This document shows positions 43,865 to 51,434 of a stretch of 64,000 nucleotides of DNA, piece by piece (within the stretch, counting starts at the first letter, position 1; every line of letters begins with the position of its first letter). The notes beneath the pieces were generated by a model. It saw only the letters and a list, made by a program, of their open reading frames with translations. It was not told the DNA's origin and made no database searches. The DNA is taken from contig NZ_JANUGW010000016.1 of NCBI RefSeq assembly GCF_024753285.1, positions 1-64,000 on the forward strand, in the 5' to 3' direction. A program made the position numbers and the translations under genes. Origin of the DNA: Massilia pinisoli. GTDB taxonomy: Bacteria; Pseudomonadota; Gammaproteobacteria; Burkholderiales; Burkholderiaceae_D.

Positions 43865-44643
43865 GCGACGACAACAAATCCAACCTGCCCGCGCTGACCA
43901 AGCAGGTCGGCGACCTCGTGCTGGCCGGCTCGCTGCAGCACGCCGAGGAGGCGCTGTCGCAGGCCGCCGACGAGCATGGCGACTATGCCGTGGCCGAGGT
44001 GCTGTCCACCTTGCCGCCGCAGGTGACGGCGCTGCACCTCGCCGGTTTCGACGGCGCCAAGACGTCGCTGGCCACCTTGCTCGTGCCGCCGAAGGCATGG
44101 GCCGAGAGCCTCGCGTACCTGGCCGCCACGTGGCCGGACGACATGATCGAGGACGATCCCGAGCGCATCGCCGAGAACCTGTTCAACCACATCCACGGCG
44201 TCGTCTACGCGACGGACGACGAAGACCGCCGCCACGAGCTGCTGGCCGAGGCGTCGGCCACGGACTACGGCGCGACGGCGTTCGCCATCGTGTGGTCGCT
44301 GGCGCCGCGCGAGATCCTCGAAGTGGCCGGCGAGATCAACGTGCGCGGCCCGCACATCAACGTGCACACGACCTCCGACAGCGACATCGTGCCGCTCGCC
44401 GTCGACCTGGCCAAGGCCAGCGAGGACGGCTGGCAGCGCTCGCTGCTGGAACTGTTCCCGGACTACCGCAACACGGCCGACCTCGCTGACGTCGAGCTGC
44501 CGGACGATCCGGACGAGGAAACGGACTTCCAGCAGCGCGGCACGCGCGAACTCTTGTACCGCCTGCGCAAGCAGGTGCCGTCCGTGCGCAGCATGCCGCG
44601 CCGCAGCGGCCGCCGCAGCATCGGCACGGACATCTTCTCGTGA
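43861..44643 (+). CDS. Unknown protein of the J-domain operon (2)
   Basis: 260 residues, not recognised, mostly helical by pattern (ALTKQVGDLVLAGSLQHAEEAL, WAESLAYLAATWPDDMIEDD). The middle LFNHIHGVVYATDDEDRRHELL and the basic tail (RLRKQVPSVRSMPRRSGRRS) stand out. Translationally coupled on both sides. Confidence 0.75.
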   Translation: MSDDNKSNLPALTKQVGDLVLAGSLQHAEEALSQAADEHGDYAVAEVLSTLPPQVTALHLAGFDGAKTSLATLLVPPKAWAESLAYLAATWPDDMIEDDPERIAENLFNHIHGVVYATDDEDRRHELLAEASATDYGATAFAIVWSLAPREILEVAGEINVRGPHINVHTTSDSDIVPLAVDLAKASEDGWQRSLLELFPDYRNTADLADVELPDDPDEETDFQQRGTRELLYRLRKQVPSVRSMPRRSGRRSIGTDIFS

Positions 44644-45539
44644 CGGAGCGCGCTACCACGATGCTGCCCGCAATCGTCATCGAAAAACTGCCGCGGCTGA
44701 TCCGCGCGATCCGGCTGCTCGCCGAGCACGCCACTGCCGACGAGGCCGCCGGCCTCGCCGACGAACTCGCCGGCATCACGGCGATGGTGGCCGAGAAGTT
44801 CACCAACGACCGCACGGCCGAAGGCATCCAGCGCGCGCAGCTGCTGACCATCGGCGGCGTGTCGCTGGGCCTGGAGCATCTGGTCGAGACCGACGACGAA
44901 CAGGGCGACCTGGACGCGCTGGACGTACTGCTGGAGGAGGGTGCGGAATTCGTGTTCCAGCAAGGCTTCCGGCTGATCCGCGAACTGGCGGCGCTGCCGG
45001 AAGACACGCTCGTCGGCGAATTCGACAACGACCCCGTGTACGCGCAGCGCCGCTTGAAGGAATTGTTCGTCGATATCTGCACAGCCGACCCGGGCGAGAC
45101 GTGGTCCGGCTACGAACGGTATCTTGGCCAGTTGAAGCAGCGCCAGGACGTGCAGGCCGTCGTGCGCGCCGCGCAATGGCTGCGCCGGCATCACTGGGAA
45201 GGCCCCGTCAACGATCCGGACCTGAACGCGGAAGGCGTCATCGCGCTCGCGATCGTCTTCGGCATCGAAGGCAGCGGGCGCGTCGTCGCGCGCACGGGGC
45301 AGAAGGAATTCGAACGCTTCGTGCAGGCCGTCCGCAAGGGCAAGCCCGATTTCGAGGCGGGCTGGGCCGCGCTGCTGGAACACATCCCGGCGCCGCACCG
45401 GGCCGTCGTCGCCGACCGCATCGACAGCTACCGCCACAGCCTCCTGCTGCAGAACATCGCGGCCAAGGTGCCGCTGAAGGAATTGTTCGTGGAACTCGAG
45501 AACTACGCGGGCTCCGAGCTCGATGCCGAGTATCCTTAA
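44640..45539 (+). CDS. Unknown protein of the J-domain operon (3)
   Basis: 299 residues from a GTG overlapping the previous stop (GTGA); an ATG at 44661 is an alternative. Not recognised. Helix-rich (LIRAIRLLAEHATADEAAGLAD, GYERYLGQLKQRQDVQAVVRAA), soluble. Last gene of the operon. Confidence 0.75.
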   Translation: MTERATTMLPAIVIEKLPRLIRAIRLLAEHATADEAAGLADELAGITAMVAEKFTNDRTAEGIQRAQLLTIGGVSLGLEHLVETDDEQGDLDALDVLLEEGAEFVFQQGFRLIRELAALPEDTLVGEFDNDPVYAQRRLKELFVDICTADPGETWSGYERYLGQLKQRQDVQAVVRAAQWLRRHHWEGPVNDPDLNAEGVIALAIVFGIEGSGRVVARTGQKEFERFVQAVRKGKPDFEAGWAALLEHIPAPHRAVVADRIDSYRHSLLLQNIAAKVPLKELFVELENYAGSELDAEYP

Positions 45540-45695
45540 TCGCTTGAATCATCAAATCCGGCATTTCGTGAGCGAGGCGCCGAACTCGTCAATACGGTTC
45601 GTGCGCCCCCCGACTCCCAACAGGACTACCATTGCGCTCCAGCCCCGCATCTCCAGTCGGATGCGGACACGAGCCATCAATGCAAGGAGTACGTC

Positions 45696-46022
45696 ATGTT
45701 GCAAGCAAACGAAATCCAGCAGCGATTCACTCATATTCAGCAAACCATCCAGGAAGCCGAGCAGGCCTGCAAGCAGGCCGGCGACGCACCGGACGAAATC
45801 CGCAACGTGATCGACAAACTGTCGCGCGAAGCCAAGCAGGCGCAGAGCGTCATGCAGTCGAACGACCAGCGGCGCATCCAGCAATGCGTGGACAACCTGG
45901 AAGACATGGGCGACGAAGCCAAGCGCATCAGCCGCTCGCTGCCGACGATGCCGGCTCACCTGGAAGCGGCCGTCACCCGCGTGCACGCGGAGCTGTCGGA
46001 CCTGAAGCACAAGCTGCACTGA
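45696..46022 (+). CDS. Small coiled-coil protein
   Basis: 108 residues, almost entirely helical with long heptad-like stretches (QRFTHIQQTIQEAEQACKQAG, AVTRVHAELSDLKHKL). No signal or membrane span. Function unknown. AAGGAG lies 9-14 bases before the ATG. Confidence 0.7.
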   Translation: MLQANEIQQRFTHIQQTIQEAEQACKQAGDAPDEIRNVIDKLSREAKQAQSVMQSNDQRRIQQCVDNLEDMGDEAKRISRSLPTMPAHLEAAVTRVHAELSDLKHKLH

Positions 46023-46055
46023 CGTGCGTGGCCGCCGTGGCGCGGGCCGTGGCGG

Positions 46056-47117
46056 TCAATGTTTCACCTCGAGCCCGAGGCGATAAGGGTAAGCCATGTC
46101 GCACGGATGCCCGGCGCAGACGGCCGGTTTGTATTGGACGAGGCCGGCAGCGGTGGCGATAATTTTGCGCACTTCGGCATCGTCAAGGCCGACTGCGGTA
46201 ACGCTGCGCACCTTGCCGTCCGCGCCAACCAGCACGTACACGGTGATATCCCCCTTCATGCCCGTCTTGCGTACGACGTGGGACATCGCCTTGTAGAACT
46301 CGGCCGGACCATTGACCGGATAAGGCGGCTCGTCGCCTGGGGCGAGTGCGGGATACCAGCTGGCGACTTCCGCCTGCTGCTCCGGCGACAACTCCTTGAA
46401 GCCAAGATCGGGCGGTACCGGAATGCGGTAGGCAATGTCGCGCCGGATCCACGTCCCGGTATCAGCTTGATCTTCCTTGACCGTGTACGTTTTGCTGGAT
46501 TCAGCGCCGCGTTTCCGTGCCGGATCCCGTCCGTCCTGCACGGCCACCTCGCGTCCCGTGTTGCCTGCGTAGACGATCTTGCCCGGACCATGGGGCTTGT
46601 CGTCTTTCCAGCCGCCTTCGTAGCGGCCGCCGAGAGTCCACGTCATGACACCGAATCCATCGCGCTTGCCGTTCTTGAATTCGCCGTTGTAATCGTTCCC
46701 GTTGGCGTACAACAGTTCGGCCTTGCCGTTGCCCTCGCCCATCCGTACTTCGCCTTCGTATTGGTCGCCGTCCGCGTTCCGGAAATAGCCGCGGCCGTCC
46801 GGGATGCCGTTCCTGAGAGTGCCGATGTATTGCGCGCCATCCGGATAGTGCAGCGTGCCTTCGCCTTGCACCTGGCCGGCGGCCAGCACCGCTTCCAGGC
46901 GATAGCGTTTGCCGGAGGCACTTTGCCATTCCAATGTGCCTTTGCCGTCGGCGACCCCGTTCTTGCAGCCGCCGTGCCAGGACGGCGCTTGCGCGGGTGC
47001 GGGTTCGACAGGGGCGAGGCGGCAATCCGGCGCGCCGATCCAGGCGGATGTCTCTTGCGCCAGTGCGGGTGCGCAGGCGGACGCGGCGAGGACGAGCAGG
47101 ATGCGGGCGGGGATCAT
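46056..47117 (-). CDS. Exported MORN-repeat protein with a TonB-like C-terminal domain
   Basis: 353 residues. Signal peptide MIPARILLVLAASACAPALA, then about five MORN repeats (GTLHYPDGAQYIGTLRNG, YEGEVRMGEGNGKAELLYANG, YEGGWKDDKPHGPGKIVY), then a TonB_C-type domain (KGDITVYVLVGADGKVRSVT, CDMAYPYRLGLEVKH). Likely periplasmic and perhaps links surface structures to energy or to the wall. ATG at 47117 chosen for the signal peptide. Confidence 0.82.
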   Translation of the reverse strand: MIPARILLVLAASACAPALAQETSAWIGAPDCRLAPVEPAPAQAPSWHGGCKNGVADGKGTLEWQSASGKRYRLEAVLAAGQVQGEGTLHYPDGAQYIGTLRNGIPDGRGYFRNADGDQYEGEVRMGEGNGKAELLYANGNDYNGEFKNGKRDGFGVMTWTLGGRYEGGWKDDKPHGPGKIVYAGNTGREVAVQDGRDPARKRGAESSKTYTVKEDQADTGTWIRRDIAYRIPVPPDLGFKELSPEQQAEVASWYPALAPGDEPPYPVNGPAEFYKAMSHVVRKTGMKGDITVYVLVGADGKVRSVTAVGLDDAEVRKIIATAAGLVQYKPAVCAGHPCDMAYPYRLGLEVKH

Positions 47118-47198
47118 GGCGCAGTCTCGAAAGTCATTCGACACGCCATGATCCATGCGACGACGTTTGTTGTCAACGCAGCAATGTAAGTAGGCAAG

Positions 47199-47235
47199 GA
47201 GTTGCCCTACCGCTTCCGGCGGGGCAGGGCAACTC
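47199..47235 (-). terminator. Hairpin at the 3' end of the small RHH gene
   Basis: GAGTTGCCCT and AGGGCAACTC form a 10-bp stem around 17 bases, overlapping the stop codon at 47234. No T run follows, so a transcript-stabilising role is also possible. Confidence 0.5.
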
Positions 47236-47464
47236 AAACAAAGACTTCGTATTCGATCAGATTGCCTGTAGCGTCCTTGAGATACAGGCGCTTTCCGGCA
47301 TCGACCTGGCTTATCAGGCTTTCGTATAAGCGCAGGGCGTTCTTTAACACTTCCGCATAGGAAGCGGCCTCGGTTTTCTCCTTCAAGGAGTTGAGGCGTT
47401 CATACGAACGTTCCGGTAATTCAAGTTGTACCCGCGTCGTTTTTGTCGGCTTTTTCGGCAGCAT
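47234..47464 (-). CDS. Small ribbon-helix-helix-like protein
   Basis: 76 residues. KTTRVQLELPERSYERLNSLKEKT then SYAEVLKNALRLYESL fits a CopG/Arc-type ribbon-helix-helix: a basic beta strand and two helices. Likely a DNA-binding dimer or antitoxin-like regulator. Overlaps the upstream small membrane-protein gene by 44 bases in another frame. Lies in low-GC sequence. Confidence 0.65.
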   Translation of the reverse strand: MLPKKPTKTTRVQLELPERSYERLNSLKEKTEAASYAEVLKNALRLYESLISQVDAGKRLYLKDATGNLIEYEVFV

Positions 47465-47747
47465 CACTTTTCTCGAATGCATGCTGCAATCCGCTTGCGA
47501 CCACATCCATCACTTGATCGAAGATGGTGTAATCCTTGGAGATTGCGGCGTATGCCCCTGAGGAGAAAACCAGTACGGCCGCAGCCATTACGGCTACAAC
47601 TTTCCAGTCCCAACGTGCGGGCTCTCCCTTCTTCTCAGAAGACTTGTTGACGTTCACGGTAACGACAACGCCTTCGGTCTTACCTTTTACAGTAACGTTG
47701 ATCACGTCGAAGTCGTCACCAGCCTTCACTTCGTACTTCTTCTTCAT
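47421..47747 (-). CDS. Small single-span membrane protein
   Basis: 108 residues. The N-terminal 50 residues are strand-like (YEVKAGDDFDVINVTVKGK, GVVVTVNVN); then one membrane span (WKVVAVMAAAVLVFSSGAYAAI, about 56-77), then an acidic tail. AAGGG precedes the ATG at 47747. Overlaps the RHH-like gene. Not recognised; the low GC suggests acquired DNA. Confidence 0.6.
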   Translation of the reverse strand: MKKKYEVKAGDDFDVINVTVKGKTEGVVVTVNVNKSSEKKGEPARWDWKVVAVMAAAVLVFSSGAYAAISKDYTIFDQVMDVVASGLQHAFEKSDAAEKADKNDAGTT

Positions 47748-48229
47748 GGCGGCCCTTTGCGTAGGGAGGGGCACACCAGAAGCTTTGCCACTTTACCTGT
47801 TCATTTGCCTGCAACATTCAACAGCTTCTGGAGCACACGCGTTAATACGGCTACAACGCACTGCCAAGGTAAAGGGCTGTTGCAAGGCAATCGACATGTT
47901 GTGCATGTCGCAGCAGAGGTTACTTCTGATTCATATTCGGCTTGAGGCCGAAATAAGCAGCGTTACATTTCCCATACTTGTCCTTTCCATTTCACTGCCA
48001 GCACCGTTGCTGTCAGCGGCACGATCGCTCGTACGACTTCACTATAGACCGTCTCGCGCAGGTTTCAAGTATTTTTTTGATGCGATCTTCATCAAAATTT
48101 GATGATGACGAAATGGCAGTGAAAGGCCTCGGCGGTATGCCGCGGCGGGCAGGCGTGAAGGAAGGGAAAGAGGCGTATACGCCGCTCGGCATGCGAGGCC
48201 GGCGGCGTGCAGTGGTGATAAAGGCGGTA
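47748..48229. other. Low-GC gene-free stretch
   Basis: 482 bases with no supported gene on either strand and base use closer to 50% GC than the surrounding two-thirds. It should contain the promoter of the small membrane-protein gene. A palindrome GGCGTATACGCC is at 48172-48183. Confidence 0.5.
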
Positions 48230-49498
48230 CTAGACGACGCCGCCCGCGCGCAGGGCAGCGATCTCCTCGTCGGACTTGCCCAGCATCGTGCGCAGGACGT
48301 CGTCCGTGTGCTCGCCCAGCAGCGGCGGCGCCTTGTCGCTCGTGGCAGGTGTCGCGGACATGCGCATCGGGCTGCGCACGAGCTTCACGGCGCCGGCCGT
48401 CGGATGCGGCAGCGCGATCTCCATGCCGCGTGCGCGCACCTGCTCGTTCGCGAACACCTCGTCCAGATCGTTGATGGGTCCGCATGGCACGCCCACGGCT
48501 TCCAGCATGGCGATCCATTCGTCGCGCGGACGCTCGCGGACCATGTCGGCGAGAAGCGGCACGAGCACGTCGCGGTTCTGCACGCGCAGCGGGTTCGTGG
48601 CGAAGCGTGGGTCGCGTGCCAGTTCGGGCCGGCCGCCCGCGTCGACGAATTTCTGGTACTGCCCGTCGTTGCCGGCGGCGACGATGATGTGGCCGTCGCT
48701 GCAGGCGAACGTCTGGTACGGCACGATGTTCGCGTGCGCATTGCCCCAGCGCTTGGGCCGCTTGCCGCTGTTCAGGTAATTGCTGCCGACGTTTGCCAGC
48801 ATCGCGACCTGCGTGTCGAGCAGCGCCATGTCGATGTGCTGGCCTTCGCCCGTGCGGTCGCGGTGGGTGAGGGCAGCGAGCACGGCGACGGTCGCGTACA
48901 TGCCGGTCATCAGGTCCGTCAGCGCCACGCCGACTTTTTGCGGGCCGCCACCGGGCAGGTCGTCGCGCTCGCCCGTCACGGACATCAGTCCGCCCATGCC
49001 CTGGATCAGGAAGTCGTAGCCGGCACGGTGCGCGTACGGGCCGTCCTGGCCGAAGCCCGTGATGGAGCAGTACACGAGGTCGGGCTTGATCGCCTTCAGC
49101 GTGTCGTAGTCGAGGCCGTAGCGCTTGAGGTGGCCGACCTTGAAGTTCTCGATCACGACGTCGCACTGGCGCACCAGCTCGCGCAGCAGCGCCTGGCCCC
49201 GGTCGCTGGCGATGTCGACCGTCACCGAACGCTTGCCGCGGTTCGCCGACAGGTAGTACGCGGCTTCCGTCGTCGGATGGCCGGCGGCGTCGGGGGCGTA
49301 CGGCGGGCCCCACGCGCGCGTGTCGTCGCCGGCGCCGGGGCGCTCGATCTTGATGACGTCGGCGCCGAGGTCGGCGAGGTTTTGCGAGCACCAAGGCCCT
49401 GCCAGCACGCGCGACAGGTCGAGCACGCGGATGTGGCCGAGTGCCCCTTGCAGGCGATGGTCCGGACCTTCGTGGGGTCCGTTCGGATGGAATGCCAT
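48230..49498 (-). CDS. CaiB/BaiF family (class III) CoA-transferase
   Basis: 422 residues. IRVLDLSRVLAGPWCSQNLADLGADVIKIE is the family N-terminus; the aspartate that carries the CoA thioester lies in GVALTDLMTGMYATVAVLAAL. GVPCGPINDLDEVFANEQV is typical of the C-terminal half. Transfers CoA between organic acids; substrate not evident. GGAGA is 5-6 bases before the ATG at 49498; the longer frame overlaps the antiporter gene and is rejected. Confidence 0.92.
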   Translation of the reverse strand: MAFHPNGPHEGPDHRLQGALGHIRVLDLSRVLAGPWCSQNLADLGADVIKIERPGAGDDTRAWGPPYAPDAAGHPTTEAAYYLSANRGKRSVTVDIASDRGQALLRELVRQCDVVIENFKVGHLKRYGLDYDTLKAIKPDLVYCSITGFGQDGPYAHRAGYDFLIQGMGGLMSVTGERDDLPGGGPQKVGVALTDLMTGMYATVAVLAALTHRDRTGEGQHIDMALLDTQVAMLANVGSNYLNSGKRPKRWGNAHANIVPYQTFACSDGHIIVAAGNDGQYQKFVDAGGRPELARDPRFATNPLRVQNRDVLVPLLADMVRERPRDEWIAMLEAVGVPCGPINDLDEVFANEQVRARGMEIALPHPTAGAVKLVRSPMRMSATPATSDKAPPLLGEHTDDVLRTMLGKSDEEIAALRAGGVV

Positions 49499-49532
49499 CT
49501 GGTCTCCGATTGTTGGTTGTTCCCGGCGCGGA

Positions 49533-51299
49533 TTATACGTGGCCCGGGGTGTCGTCGAGGGCGGCCGCGAACTGGTCGCGTTCGCGGTCGACGATGTCGT
49601 CGACGATGCGCTCGTCGAGGCCCATCCCTTCGAGCACGAACGCCGACAGCTGCAGGCTCGCTTCCAGCGTTTCCGGCACGACGACGTCGGCACCGGCCTT
49701 CTTGAGGGCGCGCGCATGCTTCTCGTCGCGCGAGCGCGCGTACAGGCGCACCTCCGGGAATTCGCGCCGGATGCCGCGCACGGCCTGCAGTGCCGACGTC
49801 GGATGGTCCATCGTCAGCACGATCGCAGGCGCATCCGCCGCATGGACGCGGCGCAGCAGTTCGGACCGCGACGCGTTGCCGAAGTAGACGGGCACCCCGG
49901 CCGCGTGCAGCTGCGACACGAGCTTCGCATTGTTCTCGAACGCGACGTACGGGATGTTCTGCGCGGTGAGGAGCTTGGCCAGCTGCTGTCCCACGCGCCC
50001 GAAGCCGGCGATGATCACGCGGCCGCGCGCTTCGTCCAGTTCGCCCTCGTCATGCCGCGCCTGCTCGGTACGCGCACGTTCGGCCCACCGTTCGCCGATC
50101 GCGTGTCCGAGCCGCGCGAGCAGCGGCGTGATGAACAGCGACAGGCCGACGGCGAGCATCACGCGTGCGCCGAGGGCGCCGTCCAGCAGCTTCGATGCGA
50201 CCGCGTAGCCGATGACGATGAACGCGAATTCGCCGCCCTGGCCCAGCAGCAGGCCGCCTTCGATCGCGCGGCCCCACGGCAGGCCGGAGATGCGCAGCAG
50301 CGGCGCGATGACGAGGCCCTTCAGTGTCACGAGCCCCAGCACGGCGCAGGCGAGCCACAACGGGGCGTGCACGATCTGGAGCGCGTCCATGCCCATGCCG
50401 ACGGTCATGAAGAACAGGCCCATGAGCAGGCCCTTGAACGGTTCGACCATCAGCTCGACCTCGTGCTTGAATTCCGTCTCCGCGAGCAGCAGGCCGGCGA
50501 TCAGCGCGCCCAGCGCCATCGACAGGCCGGCCAATGCGAACAGGCCCGCGATGCCGAACGTCGACAGCAGGATCAGGGCCATGAACACGTCCGGCTGGCG
50601 ATGACGTGCAAACGCGCGGAACAGCGGGTGCACGACCTTGCCGCCGACGAGGTAGATGAGGGCAATGGCGATCGCAGCCTTCGCCATCGCGAGCAGGGCG
50701 ACGATGGCCACGTTCGTGTCGCCCGCGGTGCCGTGCTTGCTCAATGCCTCGACGAGGATCAGGATCGGCACGACGGCGAGGTCCTGCAGCATCAGCACGG
50801 CGAACGCGGCCTGGCCGAGCGGGCTCGCCGTGCGCTGGCTCTCGGCCAGCAGCTGCATCACGACGGCCGTCGACGACAGCGACAGCACGAGGCCCAGCAC
50901 GAGCGCCGCGTCGATGCGCCCGTCGACGAGGACATACGCTGCGCCGCCGATCAGCGCGGCGCACAGCAGCACTTGCGCGCTCCCGGTCCCAAACACCCAG
51001 CGCCGCATGGCCCACAGGCGGGCGGCGGAGAGCTCCAGGCCGATCATGAACATCAGGAACAGCACGCCCAGCTCCGCGAGCATCGCGACGTTGTCGTTGT
51101 TCGGGAACGTGAACAGGCCCAGCGGCGGCACGTCCTGTGCCATGCGCCCGAGACCGAACGGGCCGAGCAGGGCGCCGACGGCGAGGAAGCCCAGCACCTG
51201 GTTGATGCGCAGGCGCTGCAGCAGGGGGATCAGGATGCCGGCAAGGGCGAGGAACAGCAGGATTTCGCGCAGGAAGGGGAAGGCGTGTTGCTCTTGCAC
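49533..51299 (-). CDS. CPA2 monovalent cation:proton antiporter (KefB/KefC-like)
   Basis: 588 residues: an N-terminal Na/H-exchanger domain with about 12 helices (LRINQVLGFLAVGALLGPFG, LGVLFLMFMIGLELS, LLLGQGGEFAFIVIGYA) and a C-terminal RCK/TrkA_N domain (GRVIIAGFGRVGQQLAKLL). Moves potassium against protons, gated through the nucleotide-binding domain. Start is the GTG at 51299 with GAGG 7 bases upstream. Confidence 0.92.
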   Translation of the reverse strand: MQEQHAFPFLREILLFLALAGILIPLLQRLRINQVLGFLAVGALLGPFGLGRMAQDVPPLGLFTFPNNDNVAMLAELGVLFLMFMIGLELSAARLWAMRRWVFGTGSAQVLLCAALIGGAAYVLVDGRIDAALVLGLVLSLSSTAVVMQLLAESQRTASPLGQAAFAVLMLQDLAVVPILILVEALSKHGTAGDTNVAIVALLAMAKAAIAIALIYLVGGKVVHPLFRAFARHRQPDVFMALILLSTFGIAGLFALAGLSMALGALIAGLLLAETEFKHEVELMVEPFKGLLMGLFFMTVGMGMDALQIVHAPLWLACAVLGLVTLKGLVIAPLLRISGLPWGRAIEGGLLLGQGGEFAFIVIGYAVASKLLDGALGARVMLAVGLSLFITPLLARLGHAIGERWAERARTEQARHDEGELDEARGRVIIAGFGRVGQQLAKLLTAQNIPYVAFENNAKLVSQLHAAGVPVYFGNASRSELLRRVHAADAPAIVLTMDHPTSALQAVRGIRREFPEVRLYARSRDEKHARALKKAGADVVVPETLEASLQLSAFVLEGMGLDERIVDDIVDRERDQFAAALDDTPGHV

Positions 51300-51360
51300 G
51301 GGATGGCCTCGGTGGATGACGACCGGCCAATTGTAGACGTTCGCGGCTCGCATGCGTTTG

Positions 51361-51423
51361 GTGGGCTCGGGGAGCCCACCCTACGGCATCAATATGGTCG
51401 TAGGGTGGGCACCCGTGCCCACC
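51361..51423. repeat. Intergenic repeats, GTAGGGTGGGC family (two half-elements)
   Basis: GTGGGCTCGGGGAGCCCAC followed by CCTACG, then CGTAGGGTGGGC and GTGCCCACC, about 14 bases apart. Same family as at 24.5 kb but with the two halves arranged tail to head. Confidence 0.68.
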
Positions 51424-51434
51424 ATGTGCCGACA

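Noticed and set aside
47748-48229. Plus-strand coding frames in the low-GC gap
   Set aside because: No ribosome site, no recognisable protein pattern, and they run on as shadows of the CoA-transferase gene.
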